Assembly: GCF_004519405.1 (NCBI RefSeq)
Contig: NZ_SGWI01000008.1
Coordinates: forward strand, 62,001-126,000
Direction of reading: 5' to 3'
Length of the DNA stretch: 64,000 bases
Source of the DNA: Pseudomonas sp. BCA17
GTDB taxonomy: Bacteria > Pseudomonadota > Gammaproteobacteria > Pseudomonadales > Pseudomonadaceae
The notes beneath the pieces were generated by a model. It searched no databases. It was given only the letters and a program-made list of their open reading frames with translations, and was not told the DNA's origin. The translations under genes were made by a program, and so were the position numbers. Positions 47,351 through 54,944 of the stretch are shown in pieces (within the stretch, counting starts at the first letter, position 1; the number at the start of each line of letters is the position of its first letter).

Positions 47351-47991
47351 TGGAAATACCATCCTGGACGCGCATGAACAGGCAACGTCAGACCTCTAGC
47401 AGCCACGTCCTGCTCTATGCATTCTTTCATTGCATCGGTGTAGCACATGATGCCAAGGAGTCCTGTAATCGGTAGGTGATGGTGAATCAGCGCTTCGGCC
47501 TGATAACGCTCCATCTTTCGAGGGTCATCAGGATCACGTTTGAAGTCGCGCCGCTGAAGGATAGACCAGTCGATCTCGCGGAGATTCGCCAGATCGCTGT
47601 AGTAGTCTGTCCAATCCGGGTAGGCATGTGCGTTTGTGAAGACGAACGGTAGGCCAAGCTGTTCGACACGGTGCAGGCTGGAGACCAGAATCACTATCTC
47701 GTCATTGCTGCGCTGCTGAACGCTCCACCCGGAGTGAATATTTTTCATCATCACAGAGAAGGGCGTGAAATAAAAGGGTACGTAGTCGGCCAAAAAACCC
47801 TCTGGCGCGATGGGCACACGGCGGGATCGGCGCTTGTCGATCAAATCGAGGTTACCGATATTCACGTACTGGGGTGCCAGCACCTTTGAATTTGCGCAGT
47901 GGAGCCCATTGTCCAGAATCCACGGCAGGTTATCGCGATGGACGATCCGCCAAATCAGAGCCTTCTCTGGATTCAGACTGCTGTAGTTCAT
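47347..47991 (-). CDS. darT: DarT toxin: DNA thymidine ADP-ribosyltransferase
   Basis: A 214-residue DUF4433 protein closely resembling the enteropathogenic E. coli DarT in layout: [25 protein letters not shown] (H18, N21), [20 protein letters not shown], the catalytic-glutamate motif [11 protein letters not shown] (E166) and the C-terminus VHARPGWYF. The family transfers ADP-ribose from NAD+ to thymidine in single-stranded DNA and acts in phage defence. Its ATG abuts the stop of the upstream DarT-like gene with no gap, and its stop overlaps darG. Confidence 0.92.
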   Translation of the reverse strand: MNYSSLNPEKALIWRIVHRDNLPWILDNGLHCANSKVLAPQYVNIGNLDLIDKRRSRRVPIAPEGFLADYVPFYFTPFSVMMKNIHSGWSVQQRSNDEIVILVSSLHRVEQLGLPFVFTNAHAYPDWTDYYSDLANLREIDWSILQRRDFKRDPDDPRKMERYQAEALIHHHLPITGLLGIMCYTDAMKECIEQDVAARGLTLPVHARPGWYFQ

Positions 47992-48570
47992 TTATAAGAA
48001 CATTCCGGAATTCACACTGATGGGGACCTTGAGTTTGGCCACGCGCATTTTATCCACACAAAGCTCCTCTACCCCATTGGTTGGGACATAAATTCTGGAA
48101 AAATCTTTGGGAAGCACCACAGAGGGGGAGAGGCATTCAGCCATGCAAACGCTTTTGCACTCTGAGTCCTGATAGTCCCGGGTATTCATCAGATCCCAAT
48201 CTATGGTTTCAAAACCTTCGTTATAGTCGAGTAACTCGATCGCATCATTGGCGAGAGGATGACGAGGGATGATCTTCCAATGGTTTTGCCTGGCAAATGA
48301 TCTGTAAACCGAAATCAGTACGAATTTAGATTTGGGTCTACTGAGTTGCACTCTCCCATCAAATGGATTTGCAGCAAACCAGTGAAAAGGTACATAGCGA
48401 TCAAGATTAAGGGCTTGGCGCTTTTTGAGTATTTCACTATCTGCGACGTCGGTGAAATTAATAAGGCTAGCTCGAGGCTTCAGGCCGTCCTTGAAAATTC
48501 CATCCAGATTTTCAACGGAGGTTAGGTGGTATACAAAAAATTGATCCTTGATGCTTCTGACGTCCGACAT
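47992..48570 (-). CDS. Second DarT-like (DUF4433-type) ADP-ribosyltransferase
   Basis: 192 residues, first gene of the cassette, with AAGGAG seven bases before its ATG. It shares the DarT plan at low identity: an N-terminal VYHLTSVENLDGIFKDGL (H15, N21), KKR at 49-51, RYVPFHWFAANP at the place of the DarT VPFYF segment, and VCMAECLSPSVVLP with E145 where DarT has the catalytic glutamate. I read it as a divergent DUF4433/DarT1-like toxin, possibly modifying a different base. It could also be an accessory ADP-ribosyltransferase. Its stop is immediately followed by the darT ATG. Confidence 0.7.
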   Translation of the reverse strand: MSDVRSIKDQFFVYHLTSVENLDGIFKDGLKPRASLINFTDVADSEILKKRQALNLDRYVPFHWFAANPFDGRVQLSRPKSKFVLISVYRSFARQNHWKIIPRHPLANDAIELLDYNEGFETIDWDLMNTRDYQDSECKSVCMAECLSPSVVLPKDFSRIYVPTNGVEELCVDKMRVAKLKVPISVNSGMFL

Positions 48571-48738
48571 TGTGGTCTCCTTGACCTACGCATCTATCTA
48601 AATGGCCTTCAGTCCTAGCTGTTCCCCAATCCTCATTCCGTGGGTTTAGTAGGGCATGCGTCATAATTCTAGTGTGCCATCATCAGAGCCCTCAAGCGAT
48701 ATATGGACATTGGCCTGTTTGCCTGAAAAACCTACAAC

Positions 48739-49659
48739 TCACTCCTCATCAAAGTAATCACGATCCAGCGCCGGCAACCGCAGCAGTCGTGAAGTAACGC
48801 CCACCTCATGATCCATCATCAGATGCACCAACCGGGTGCCATTTACTAGCACAATGCCCTCCACCGACTTAGCGAAGTCAATCGCATGAGCAGTGAAGCC
48901 AGAGGTCGTGATGAACACCCCGCGTTTGGCTTTTTGTCCGGCTAGTGCACCGTAGAAAGCCTGCAGCTCAGGGCGGCCCACCGTGTTCTGCCAGCGCTTG
49001 GCTTGAACGTAAACCTTCTCCAACCCCAGCTTGTCGTGCGAGATGATGCCATCGATGCCGGCATCCCCAGAGCCGCCGACACGCTGCAGGTCATTGCGAC
49101 TGGCGCCGTATCCCAGGCGATGAAGCACATCCAGCACTATCACTTCGAAGCGGTTGGGGCTGACCTGTAACAAGTTATCCAAAAGGTCGACAGCTGTAGC
49201 ATCGCGCAATTCCTGGAGTGCCTGCTCGAGCCGGTCATCCGGGCTAGCGGTGGCAGAGGTGATGTCAGGTTCAACAGGCCTTTCGTCATCAAGCGGGGCG
49301 GCGTCGGGGGCAACTTTCAGCTTCACATTCATGTAGCCAATGGCTAAATGCTCCACTTCATCGGTCGGTATAGGGGCTGGATGGTCCTTGGCGTAGGCCA
49401 CACCCGCGTCAGTCAATTTCCAATACCCACGTTTGGCGCTGCTGGAAAAGCCGGCACGCTTGAGCCGATCGTGTGCCCAGCCCGCTCTGTTTTTATAAGT
49501 GGCCTGCCCACTGGCGATCAGTTCTTCACGTTGCTCCGCGGACAAATGCAACATTTTTGCTGCCGCTTCATGGGCATCCCGGGCGGGTGCACCGTCGGGT
49601 TTGGTGGCGAGAAAACGCAGGATGGGTTCGATGAACTGATCGTAAGTTGGAACGGACAT
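48739..49659 (-). CDS. mrr: Mrr-like restriction endonuclease
   Basis: 306 residues. An N-terminal winged-helix-like Mrr_N domain (about 1-95, PTYDQFIEPILRFLATKPDGA) is followed by the nuclease domain with E172 (FEVIVLDVLHRLGYG), D203 in GSGDAGIDGI and Q219/K221 in VYVQAKRW. Type IV Mrr enzymes cut modified DNA. An AGGGAAG site precedes the start. It lies 168 bp upstream of the DarT-like gene, so it has its own transcript or shares a promoter with the cassette. Confidence 0.9.
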   Translation of the reverse strand: MSVPTYDQFIEPILRFLATKPDGAPARDAHEAAAKMLHLSAEQREELIASGQATYKNRAGWAHDRLKRAGFSSSAKRGYWKLTDAGVAYAKDHPAPIPTDEVEHLAIGYMNVKLKVAPDAAPLDDERPVEPDITSATASPDDRLEQALQELRDATAVDLLDNLLQVSPNRFEVIVLDVLHRLGYGASRNDLQRVGGSGDAGIDGIISHDKLGLEKVYVQAKRWQNTVGRPELQAFYGALAGQKAKRGVFITTSGFTAHAIDFAKSVEGIVLVNGTRLVHLMMDHEVGVTSRLLRLPALDRDYFDEE

Positions 49660-49712
49660 GGACGCTTCCCTGTGATGGCTACATTTTGTGCGGATCGGCG
49701 GGCGAGTATAAA

Positions 49713-49919
49713 TTAACGGTCAATCTGCCGCGCATCGTTAAAACCCGGCCCATCGTCCGACCGACACCACCGCACAAACGCTTGCCAACGATCACTGTGC
49801 GCCTTGACTGTGCCGTAATGCCCGCCGCCGAACATGTCTTTCAATGCCTGCGGTCCGGCGTAACTCAATTGCCGACCATAGCCAAAATTCCGTCTATCCC
49901 GTCTACCTACCAATGCCAT
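49713..49919 (-). pseudogene. Truncated ICE-type integrase-domain protein (N-terminal fragment)
   Basis: Sixty-eight codons encode MALVGRRDRRNFGYGRQ, then YAGPQALKDMFGGGHYGTVKAH and WQAFVRWCRS...GPGFNDARQIDR, which is the N-terminus of the integrase-domain proteins carried by clc-type ICEs of proteobacteria. A stop follows at once, so the catalytic domain is missing. It is a remnant of a larger element. Confidence 0.7.
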
Positions 49920-50204
49920 GATCAAACTCCTCTCGAAGCCAAGCAGTTGAAGCCTTTCCCCACGTCATCCCGCCAAGAATGTTGAGTGTTATCAGGGATC
50001 AAGCCCCTGCGGCCTGTGAGGGTTGTCCACTAACGCGGGACTGACGGCTCTTTACGATCGGGAGCTTGGGCACCTCATGATCTGGCCTCCTGGACACTTC
50101 CAAAGAAGTGGGCGGGTGGAGGCTGCGCCGGTTGACGAGACCGGCACCGCGAGATCCTGAGACGGGTGAAGGCAGTGAAGCAATGACCGGGGCGTGCCTG
50201 ACTG

Positions 50205-50591
50205 TCAGTCAGGTGCAGTCCATTCCGTAGGCTGCGGCACCACCATCTGCATCGCTGTTGCTGGTGACTTTTCGGTGTTTGTCACGCCGATTGTCACGAG
50301 GGGGAATGCCGCAATGCCTTGTACGAGAAGGGCTGCAGCAGCGGTAGGAGCGCCCGTCTCTTTCCAGAAGAAAGAGACGGGCGCAGGTTGGCGCAAGGAA
50401 ATGGCCAAGCGGATAGGTTGCTGCAGGGCAGCTACGAAGGGGTGTGAGTTGCCGCAGTGGGCACTCTGGTAAAAGTAGGCATCCATCACATCGCTGTGAC
50501 CGTGCAAGCCGCCGGACGCTAATCGCACTTGGGGAGAACCACCACGGTGTGGCGTAGCCTTGAAGGTTCGGGCTACCTGGGTTGCTGTCAA
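50205..50591 (-). CDS. Hypothetical ICE-associated ORF
   Basis: 128 codons from a TTG. The segment GGLHGHSDVMDAYFYQ...AHCGNSHPFVAALQQP resembles the small unassigned (Ash-like) ORFs found in Pseudomonas ICEs. An overlapping plus-strand frame of similar length is also open. Whether either is translated is unclear; the region contains a 15-bp perfect inverted repeat. Confidence 0.35.
   Translation of the reverse strand: MTATQVARTFKATPHRGGSPQVRLASGGLHGHSDVMDAYFYQSAHCGNSHPFVAALQQPIRLAISLRQPAPVSFFWKETGAPTAAAALLVQGIAAFPLVTIGVTNTEKSPATAMQMVVPQPTEWTAPD
50349..50385. repeat. Perfect inverted repeat, 14-15 bp arms
   Basis: GCGCCCGTCTCTTT and AAAGAGACGGGCGC face each other around a seven-base loop whose outer bases can also pair. 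No T-tract follows, so it is not a simple terminator. Confidence 0.8.
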
Positions 50592-50745
50592 CGACAGCTC
50601 CTTGCCCGATCTTTTCTACGCCTGTGGATAATTTGGGTCAAGGATCGAATTCTCGGGATTTCTGCGGCTGTGGATTAAATTATCCACCGGTGGAAATTTG
50701 TGGTTTTCCACAGACGATTGTGTGGGCTTTAGATTTTTTAAGTGA

Positions 50746-50790
50746 GGTCCATTCAAGCAGGGAAGCTACGCATCCCTGCTTGAATGGACC
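50746..50790. repeat. Perfect 18-bp inverted repeat
   Basis: GGTCCATTCAAGCAGGGA (50746-50763) and its exact reverse complement (50773-50790) are separated by nine bases. It lies 90 bp past the integrase stop within the island and lacks a T-tract. Confidence 0.85.
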
Positions 50791-50882
50791 CGGGCTTTAA
50801 AGTCGGTAACCAGAGAACTCGTGGCCCTACACCGATGTTGGTTGCGCCGAAGTTGCGGAAATGTCGCCTTGATACGTGGGCC

Positions 50883-52142
50883 TCAAGGTTCGAAGCATTT
50901 AGAGGTCGCCGCCTCATCATTCCCCCGAGGATTCGCGATTTCAGGTGTGGATGTAGCGTAGATCGCCCATGCGTTCATCAGCTCCCGTCGCTTATCAAAA
51001 AAGTCTGATCGAGAGTACGCGCTTTCCGTTTCCCCGCGCTCGTCATGGGCCAGCGCGAGCTCGCAGATCTCTCTCGGGAAAGGAGTCTTTTCACCTGCCC
51101 AATCCCGAAAGGTTGAGCGGAAACCGTGACGAGTGATGTGCTCATAACCCAGTGTATGTAGCAGATTGCGAATGCCATTAGCGTGCATCACGCCGCTTTG
51201 GCCGTGGCCGGGGAAAACGTAGGGACTTCTGATGTTGATTTTCGGAAGTCCCTTCAGAAGTGAAACCACTTCTGGGGCCAAAGGAATCGCGAACGCTTGC
51301 CGTGTTTTCATGCGCTCATCAGGCAGAGACCACCGACCCGACTCCAAGTCAAATTCATCCCAGCGTGCGAATCGGACCATATGCGAGCGAGCGCCAGTAA
51401 GGATCAGTAACTGAGCCGCGGCAGCAACGTGGCTGGGGTCCTTGCGTAAGGCTTCCATGAGCTTCGGCAGGTCCTGCCATTTCAGCGCAGGATGATGCTG
51501 GCGTTTGCGAGCTTTCTTTTTCTCATGCCGGCTGAGCAGGTTTTCCAGATGGCCGCGCCAGCGTGCCGGATTCTCTCCAGTCCTGAGCCCTTGGGCTCTG
51601 GCGGCATCCAGGATTTGTTCGATTTGCCCACGTACTTCGTCAGCCGTCCGAGTCTTGGTCGACCAGAGTGGCTGCAAGGCTTTGATCAGATGCTTGGTCT
51701 CGATCTGGTCAGCTGAAAGCTTCCCTATCGAGGGGAATGCATAGAGCTCGAGTTTCCTCATCCAGCCCTTGCGCCATTTCTCCGACCAGCTCGAGCCGTG
51801 GGCATCTCGATAGTCGCTGGCCAATTTCTCGAAGGTAATCAGCTGTGCCTGTTCTCGGCGTTCAGCTTCACGCTGAGCGGCTTGTTCAATCTGTCGTTTT
51901 GCTAGAGGGTCTGTGCCGTTGAGGATCTGGCCTTTGTGTTCATACGCGGCTGCTCGGGCTTTTTTCAGGTCGAGTTGAGGGTAACCGCCAAGCCCCATTT
52001 CTCTACGTTTGCCATTGAGCTGGAACCGTAGAACCCAGTTTTTTCGGCCTGTGGATTTGACGACAAGGCGCAGCCCATCACCGTCTTCGTAGGTGCCTGC
52101 CTCGGTCACATGTTCGACTTGTTTTGCGGTTAGCTTGCCCAT
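50883..52142 (-). CDS. P4-type tyrosine site-specific integrase
   Basis: 419 residues. Residues 1-95 are the DUF4102 arm-binding domain (GDGLRLVVKSTGRKNWVLRFQLNGKRREMGLGGYP), followed by a core-binding domain and the catalytic domain with R252 (TGARSHMVR), H339 and R342 (RHGFRSTFRDW), H366 (LALAH) and nucleophile Y376 (AYSRSDFFDKRRELM). It reads inward from the right attachment site, 154 bp away. All catalytic residues are present, so it may be active. Confidence 0.95.
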   Translation of the reverse strand: MGKLTAKQVEHVTEAGTYEDGDGLRLVVKSTGRKNWVLRFQLNGKRREMGLGGYPQLDLKKARAAAYEHKGQILNGTDPLAKRQIEQAAQREAERREQAQLITFEKLASDYRDAHGSSWSEKWRKGWMRKLELYAFPSIGKLSADQIETKHLIKALQPLWSTKTRTADEVRGQIEQILDAARAQGLRTGENPARWRGHLENLLSRHEKKKARKRQHHPALKWQDLPKLMEALRKDPSHVAAAAQLLILTGARSHMVRFARWDEFDLESGRWSLPDERMKTRQAFAIPLAPEVVSLLKGLPKINIRSPYVFPGHGQSGVMHANGIRNLLHTLGYEHITRHGFRSTFRDWAGEKTPFPREICELALAHDERGETESAYSRSDFFDKRRELMNAWAIYATSTPEIANPRGNDEAATSKCFEP

Positions 52143-52160
52143 ACTTTCGGCCCTCTGGTC

Positions 52161-52180
52161 CCCCCACTTGATCCCCCACT
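52161..52180. repeat. Right copy of the arm-site-like repeat
   Basis: CCCCCACTTGATCCCCCACT lies just upstream of the integrase start and matches the copy at 46074 in the same orientation with one mismatch. Confidence 0.65.
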
Positions 52181-52295
52181 CAGTCGTGGAAGCCGATGGA
52201 TGAAAACGGAAGTCACAGGAACAAAAATAGGCTGAAACCCTTGATCCAGCAAGGCTGTCGCGGTTTTCAGTAGATGAGAGTGGCTTTCAAAAAGA

Positions 52296-52316
52296 CATTA
52301 AAAAGCCGGCTTGTGG
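52296..52316. repeat. attR copy of the 21-bp island direct repeat
   Basis: Identical to 45988-46008. It coincides with the stem and T-tract of a Rho-independent terminator for the leftward repressor transcript, so the chromosomal attachment site is a terminator. Confidence 0.85.
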
Positions 52317-52323
52317 CCGGCTT
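52298..52323 (-). terminator. Rho-independent terminator of the repressor transcript
   Basis: The minus-strand stem AAGCCGGC / GCCGGCTT with a five-base loop is followed by TTTTTAA. It overlaps the island attR. Confidence 0.85.
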
Positions 52324-52357
52324 CTCGGGGACTGCGTCAGCTTGTTTTTGACAAACT

Positions 52358-52450
52358 TCACCAGCCTTCAAATCGCTCAGCCCACGTTGCGTCGGGCTGA
52401 ATAGTAGGGGCATCCGCGGGAACTCCTCCGCTTCGCCTGGCAGGGCGCAT
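52358..52450 (-). CDS. Possible 30-codon gene downstream of the repressor
   Basis: An ATG at 52450 is preceded by AGGGGTGG and opens a 30-codon frame starting MRPARRSGGVPADAPT and ending WAERFEGW, then stops 35 bp before the terminator. The frame is the same as that of the repressor and is open back to the repressor stop, with only the TGA between them. The stem GGCAGGG...CCCTGCC spans its start region. It might be a real small protein or a relic C-terminus of a longer repressor. Confidence 0.4.
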   Translation of the reverse strand: MRPARRSGGVPADAPTIQPDATWAERFEGW

Positions 52451-52501
52451 AGCTAAAAGCCACCCCTGCCAAATGTGCCGCGTATGATACCCACATTCAT
52501 C

Positions 52502-53272
52502 TCAATTGCCCACCTCAGGTTCCGATTTAGAGCCTTCCCAGCCCAATAAGTGCTCGTCCAGCGGTACGGGCGGGCGGCGGTTGTTGAGGGTGGACCACCA
52601 GAACACCCAACCCACGATCTGGAAACTCTGTTCGAAGCGTTGTTCGTAGGTCAGGTATTCGTCCGGGTGTTCGGCGGCGTTGTGGCTGCGCATGCGCAGG
52701 CCGCCGCCTGGACGGTTGTAGAGGTATTTGATGCGCAGCATGCCGTCGTGCTCGACGGCGTAGATTTCGCCGTCGATGATTTGGGTGCGGCCGCGGTCGA
52801 TGGCGAGGGTGGCGCCTTGTTGGATGATCTCGATCATGCTGTTGTCGACCATGTAGGCGCCGCAGGCACGGTCGGGGTTCACGTTGAGTGTTTCGAGGGT
52901 GTGCAGTGAGACGCGGATGCGCTCGGTGGAGGTGAACGTGGGGTGGAGGGGAATCTCCACATCGAGTTTTTCCGGAGGGCAGGCGGGGCCTGTGAGGTAC
53001 TTTCCGCTTTCTTCGCGGGCGAGTGCAGTCCTTGCAGTGGGGCCTTCCAACAGGAAGTTGGCCGGCGGGTGTTTGGGGCCAAGGCCGGTGTTCAGCCACC
53101 GGCTGGAGACGCACAACAACTCTGCGATCTCGTTGAGTCGGCCCATGGGGACACCGCGTTTGAACCAGTTGTTCACGTGTTGAGGCGTGACGCCGCGGTT
53201 CTTGGCGAAGTCGGAGGCGGAAAGATGAACTTCCCGTAATAGCGCTTTTAGACGATCACCTGATGTATTCAT
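52502..53272 (-). CDS. Phage-type repressor: HTH plus S24 peptidase-like domain
   Basis: 256 residues: an N-terminal helix-turn-helix (SASDFAKNRGVTPQHVNNWFKRGVP) and a LexA/CI-type C-terminal domain with S145 (VDNSMIEII) and K182 (DGMLRIKYLY). The Ser-Lys spacing fits a LexA dyad. I see no Ala-Gly or Cys-Gly cleavage pair in the linker (about 85-115), so self-cleavage is uncertain. It may be a domesticated prophage or SOS-linked regulator. No phage genes are adjacent. Confidence 0.88.
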   Translation of the reverse strand: MNTSGDRLKALLREVHLSASDFAKNRGVTPQHVNNWFKRGVPMGRLNEIAELLCVSSRWLNTGLGPKHPPANFLLEGPTARTALAREESGKYLTGPACPPEKLDVEIPLHPTFTSTERIRVSLHTLETLNVNPDRACGAYMVDNSMIEIIQQGATLAIDRGRTQIIDGEIYAVEHDGMLRIKYLYNRPGGGLRMRSHNAAEHPDEYLTYEQRFEQSFQIVGWVFWWSTLNNRRPPVPLDEHLLGWEGSKSEPEVGN

Positions 53273-53379
53273 AAACGCAGAGTTTACTGGCCGGGAAAGC
53301 TATTCAAATAAACCATGCGTTGAATTGCGCGTGTAGGTTTTTGCTGGGTTGTAGCCGAATTTTTCTATATCTATACGGT

Positions 53380-53419
53380 GTTAAACGTTGGTGGTTGTTA
53401 GTTGAACTTGGCGTTTAAC
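53380..53419. promoter_or_regulatory. Candidate repressor operator
   Basis: The perfect inverted repeat GTTAAACG-N24-CGTTTAAC lies about 110 bp upstream of the repressor ATG, between it and the ppa terminator. It could bind the repressor itself. Confidence 0.35.
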
Positions 53420-53428
53420 TTTTTCCAT

Positions 53429-53457
53429 AAAAAAGCCCCGAATGATCGGGGCTTTTT
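53429..53457 (-). terminator. ppa terminator
   Basis: A 12-bp stem AAAAAGCCCCGA / TCGGGGCTTTTT lies about 30 bp past the ppa stop, with a T-tract on either strand. Confidence 0.85.
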
Positions 53458-53485
53458 AAATTGCCGAAGCAATGAGAAGTGGGTA

Positions 53486-54013
53486 TCAGCCTTTGTAGGC
53501 GGCAACCGACTTCATGATCTCGGCGCGGGCGGCGTCTGCGTTGCCCCAACCGTCGATCTTCACCCATTTGCCTTTTTCGAGGTCTTTATAGTTCTCGAAG
53601 AAGTGCTTGATCTGCTCCAGCAACAGCGGCGGCAGGTCGGTGTATTCCTTCACGTCCACATACAGCTGGGACAGCTTGTCGTGTGGCACTGCGATAACTT
53701 TGGCATCGCCGCCGCCGTCGTCGGTCATGTTCAGGATGCCGACTGGACGTGCACGGATAACCGAGCCTGGGGTAACCGGGTAAGGGGTTACAACCAGCAC
53801 GTCGAGGGGGTCACCGTCGTCAGCCAGGGTGTTTGGAATGAAACCGTAGTTGGCCGGGTAGAACATCGGGGTGGCCATGAAACGGTCAACGAACAGGCAG
53901 TCGCTGTCTTTGTCGATTTCGTATTTGATCGGCGCGTGGTTGGCCGGAATTTCGATGGCGACGTAGATGTCGTTCGGCAGGTCTTTGCCAGCCGGAATCT
54001 TGCTGTAGCTCAT
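53486..54013 (-). CDS. ppa: Inorganic pyrophosphatase
   Basis: A 175-residue family I soluble pyrophosphatase with the metal-binding signature [10 protein letters not shown] and [28 protein letters not shown]. It hydrolyses pyrophosphate in the cytoplasm. Monocistronic, with its own terminator. Confidence 0.97.
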   Translation of the reverse strand: MSYSKIPAGKDLPNDIYVAIEIPANHAPIKYEIDKDSDCLFVDRFMATPMFYPANYGFIPNTLADDGDPLDVLVVTPYPVTPGSVIRARPVGILNMTDDGGGDAKVIAVPHDKLSQLYVDVKEYTDLPPLLLEQIKHFFENYKDLEKGKWVKIDGWGNADAARAEIMKSVAAYKG

Positions 54014-54122
54014 TGGGCGTTGCCCCCGTTAATTGGCCAAGAAACTTGGCCGGATTGGCCTAAAAGTGGCGGCGATTATAGGCACATTCTGACGCCGATG
54101 CCATGCGCCAGACGTCGCAAGC

Positions 54123-54938
54123 TCATACGCCGTGCGGCGGGTAGTGCGGGTCATGGGCTTGCAGCCGGGCCAGGCGTTCCAGCGGATCCTGGCGGTAAAA
54201 ACGGCTGAGTTGCGCGTACACCTGCGGATAGTGGCTGACCAGTAAATCCGGGGCACTGAAGAAATATTCGCTGGTAACGGCGAAGAATTCCGCCGGGTTT
54301 TCGGCGGCGTAGGGGTCGATCTCGGTTTCGGCGTCCGGGTTGGCGTCCAACTGGCGATTGAGGTCATCAAAGGCGCTTTGCATCACACTGGCCCATTCCT
54401 GCACACGCATGTCATGGTGCAGCGGCGGCAGGCCGTTGGCGTCGCCGTTGAGCATGTCGAGTTTGTGGGCCAGTTCGTGGATGACCAGATTGTAGCCTTC
54501 CCATTTGCCACTGGCCAATACCCCGGGCCAGGCGAGGATCACCGGGCCTTGTTGCCAGGCTTCGCCGCTGTGTTCGCCGTCCCATTCGTGCTCGACGCCG
54601 CTGGCATCGCGATGGCGCTGCGGGCTCAGGAAGTCGTCGGGGTACAGCACGATTTCGTGAAAGCCCTGGTACCAGTCCAGGTCTCCCAGGTTCATCAAGG
54701 GCAGTTGCGCCTGGGCGGCGAGCAGCAGGCGTTGTTCCTGATGCAGTTCGACGCCGGGCAGGGCGGTGAGGTGTTTTTCGGCGAGAAACACCACGCAGGC
54801 TTCGCGCAGCCACTGGTCCTGCTCGGCGCTGATGCCGTCGAGGAAGGTCAGGTGGTGCCGCACCCGTTGCCAGGTGTCATCGGCAATCGGGTGCTTGGCC
54901 AGCAGGCGCCGGCGACGCCAGGCGCTGAGGGACCACAT
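54123..54938 (-). CDS. mtfA: MtfA-type zinc peptidase
   Basis: 271 residues, M90 family. The zinc motif HELAHKLDMLNG and the distant ENPAEFFAVTSEYFF glutamate region match MtfA, which in E. coli binds Mlc and influences PtsG expression. No transmembrane segment is seen. It is followed upstream by a DedA-family gene six bases away, so they share a transcript. Confidence 0.92.
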   Translation of the reverse strand: MWSLSAWRRRRLLAKHPIADDTWQRVRHHLTFLDGISAEQDQWLREACVVFLAEKHLTALPGVELHQEQRLLLAAQAQLPLMNLGDLDWYQGFHEIVLYPDDFLSPQRHRDASGVEHEWDGEHSGEAWQQGPVILAWPGVLASGKWEGYNLVIHELAHKLDMLNGDANGLPPLHHDMRVQEWASVMQSAFDDLNRQLDANPDAETEIDPYAAENPAEFFAVTSEYFFSAPDLLVSHYPQVYAQLSRFYRQDPLERLARLQAHDPHYPPHGV

Positions 54939-54944
54939 CGGTGA

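Larger units (their letters stand above)
45988..52316. mobile_element. Integrated defence island of about 6.3 kb
   Basis: A perfect 21-bp direct repeat bounds a segment that carries a tyrosine integrase 154 bp inside the right end, all genes on the minus strand, and lower G+C (25 of 60 bases in one sampled line against 45 of 60 in a ribD line). Cargo is a DarT-like/DarT/DarG cassette, an Mrr-like endonuclease and decayed ICE-type pieces. No conjugation, replication or excisionase gene is visible, so it is probably mobilised in trans or degenerate. Confidence 0.85.
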
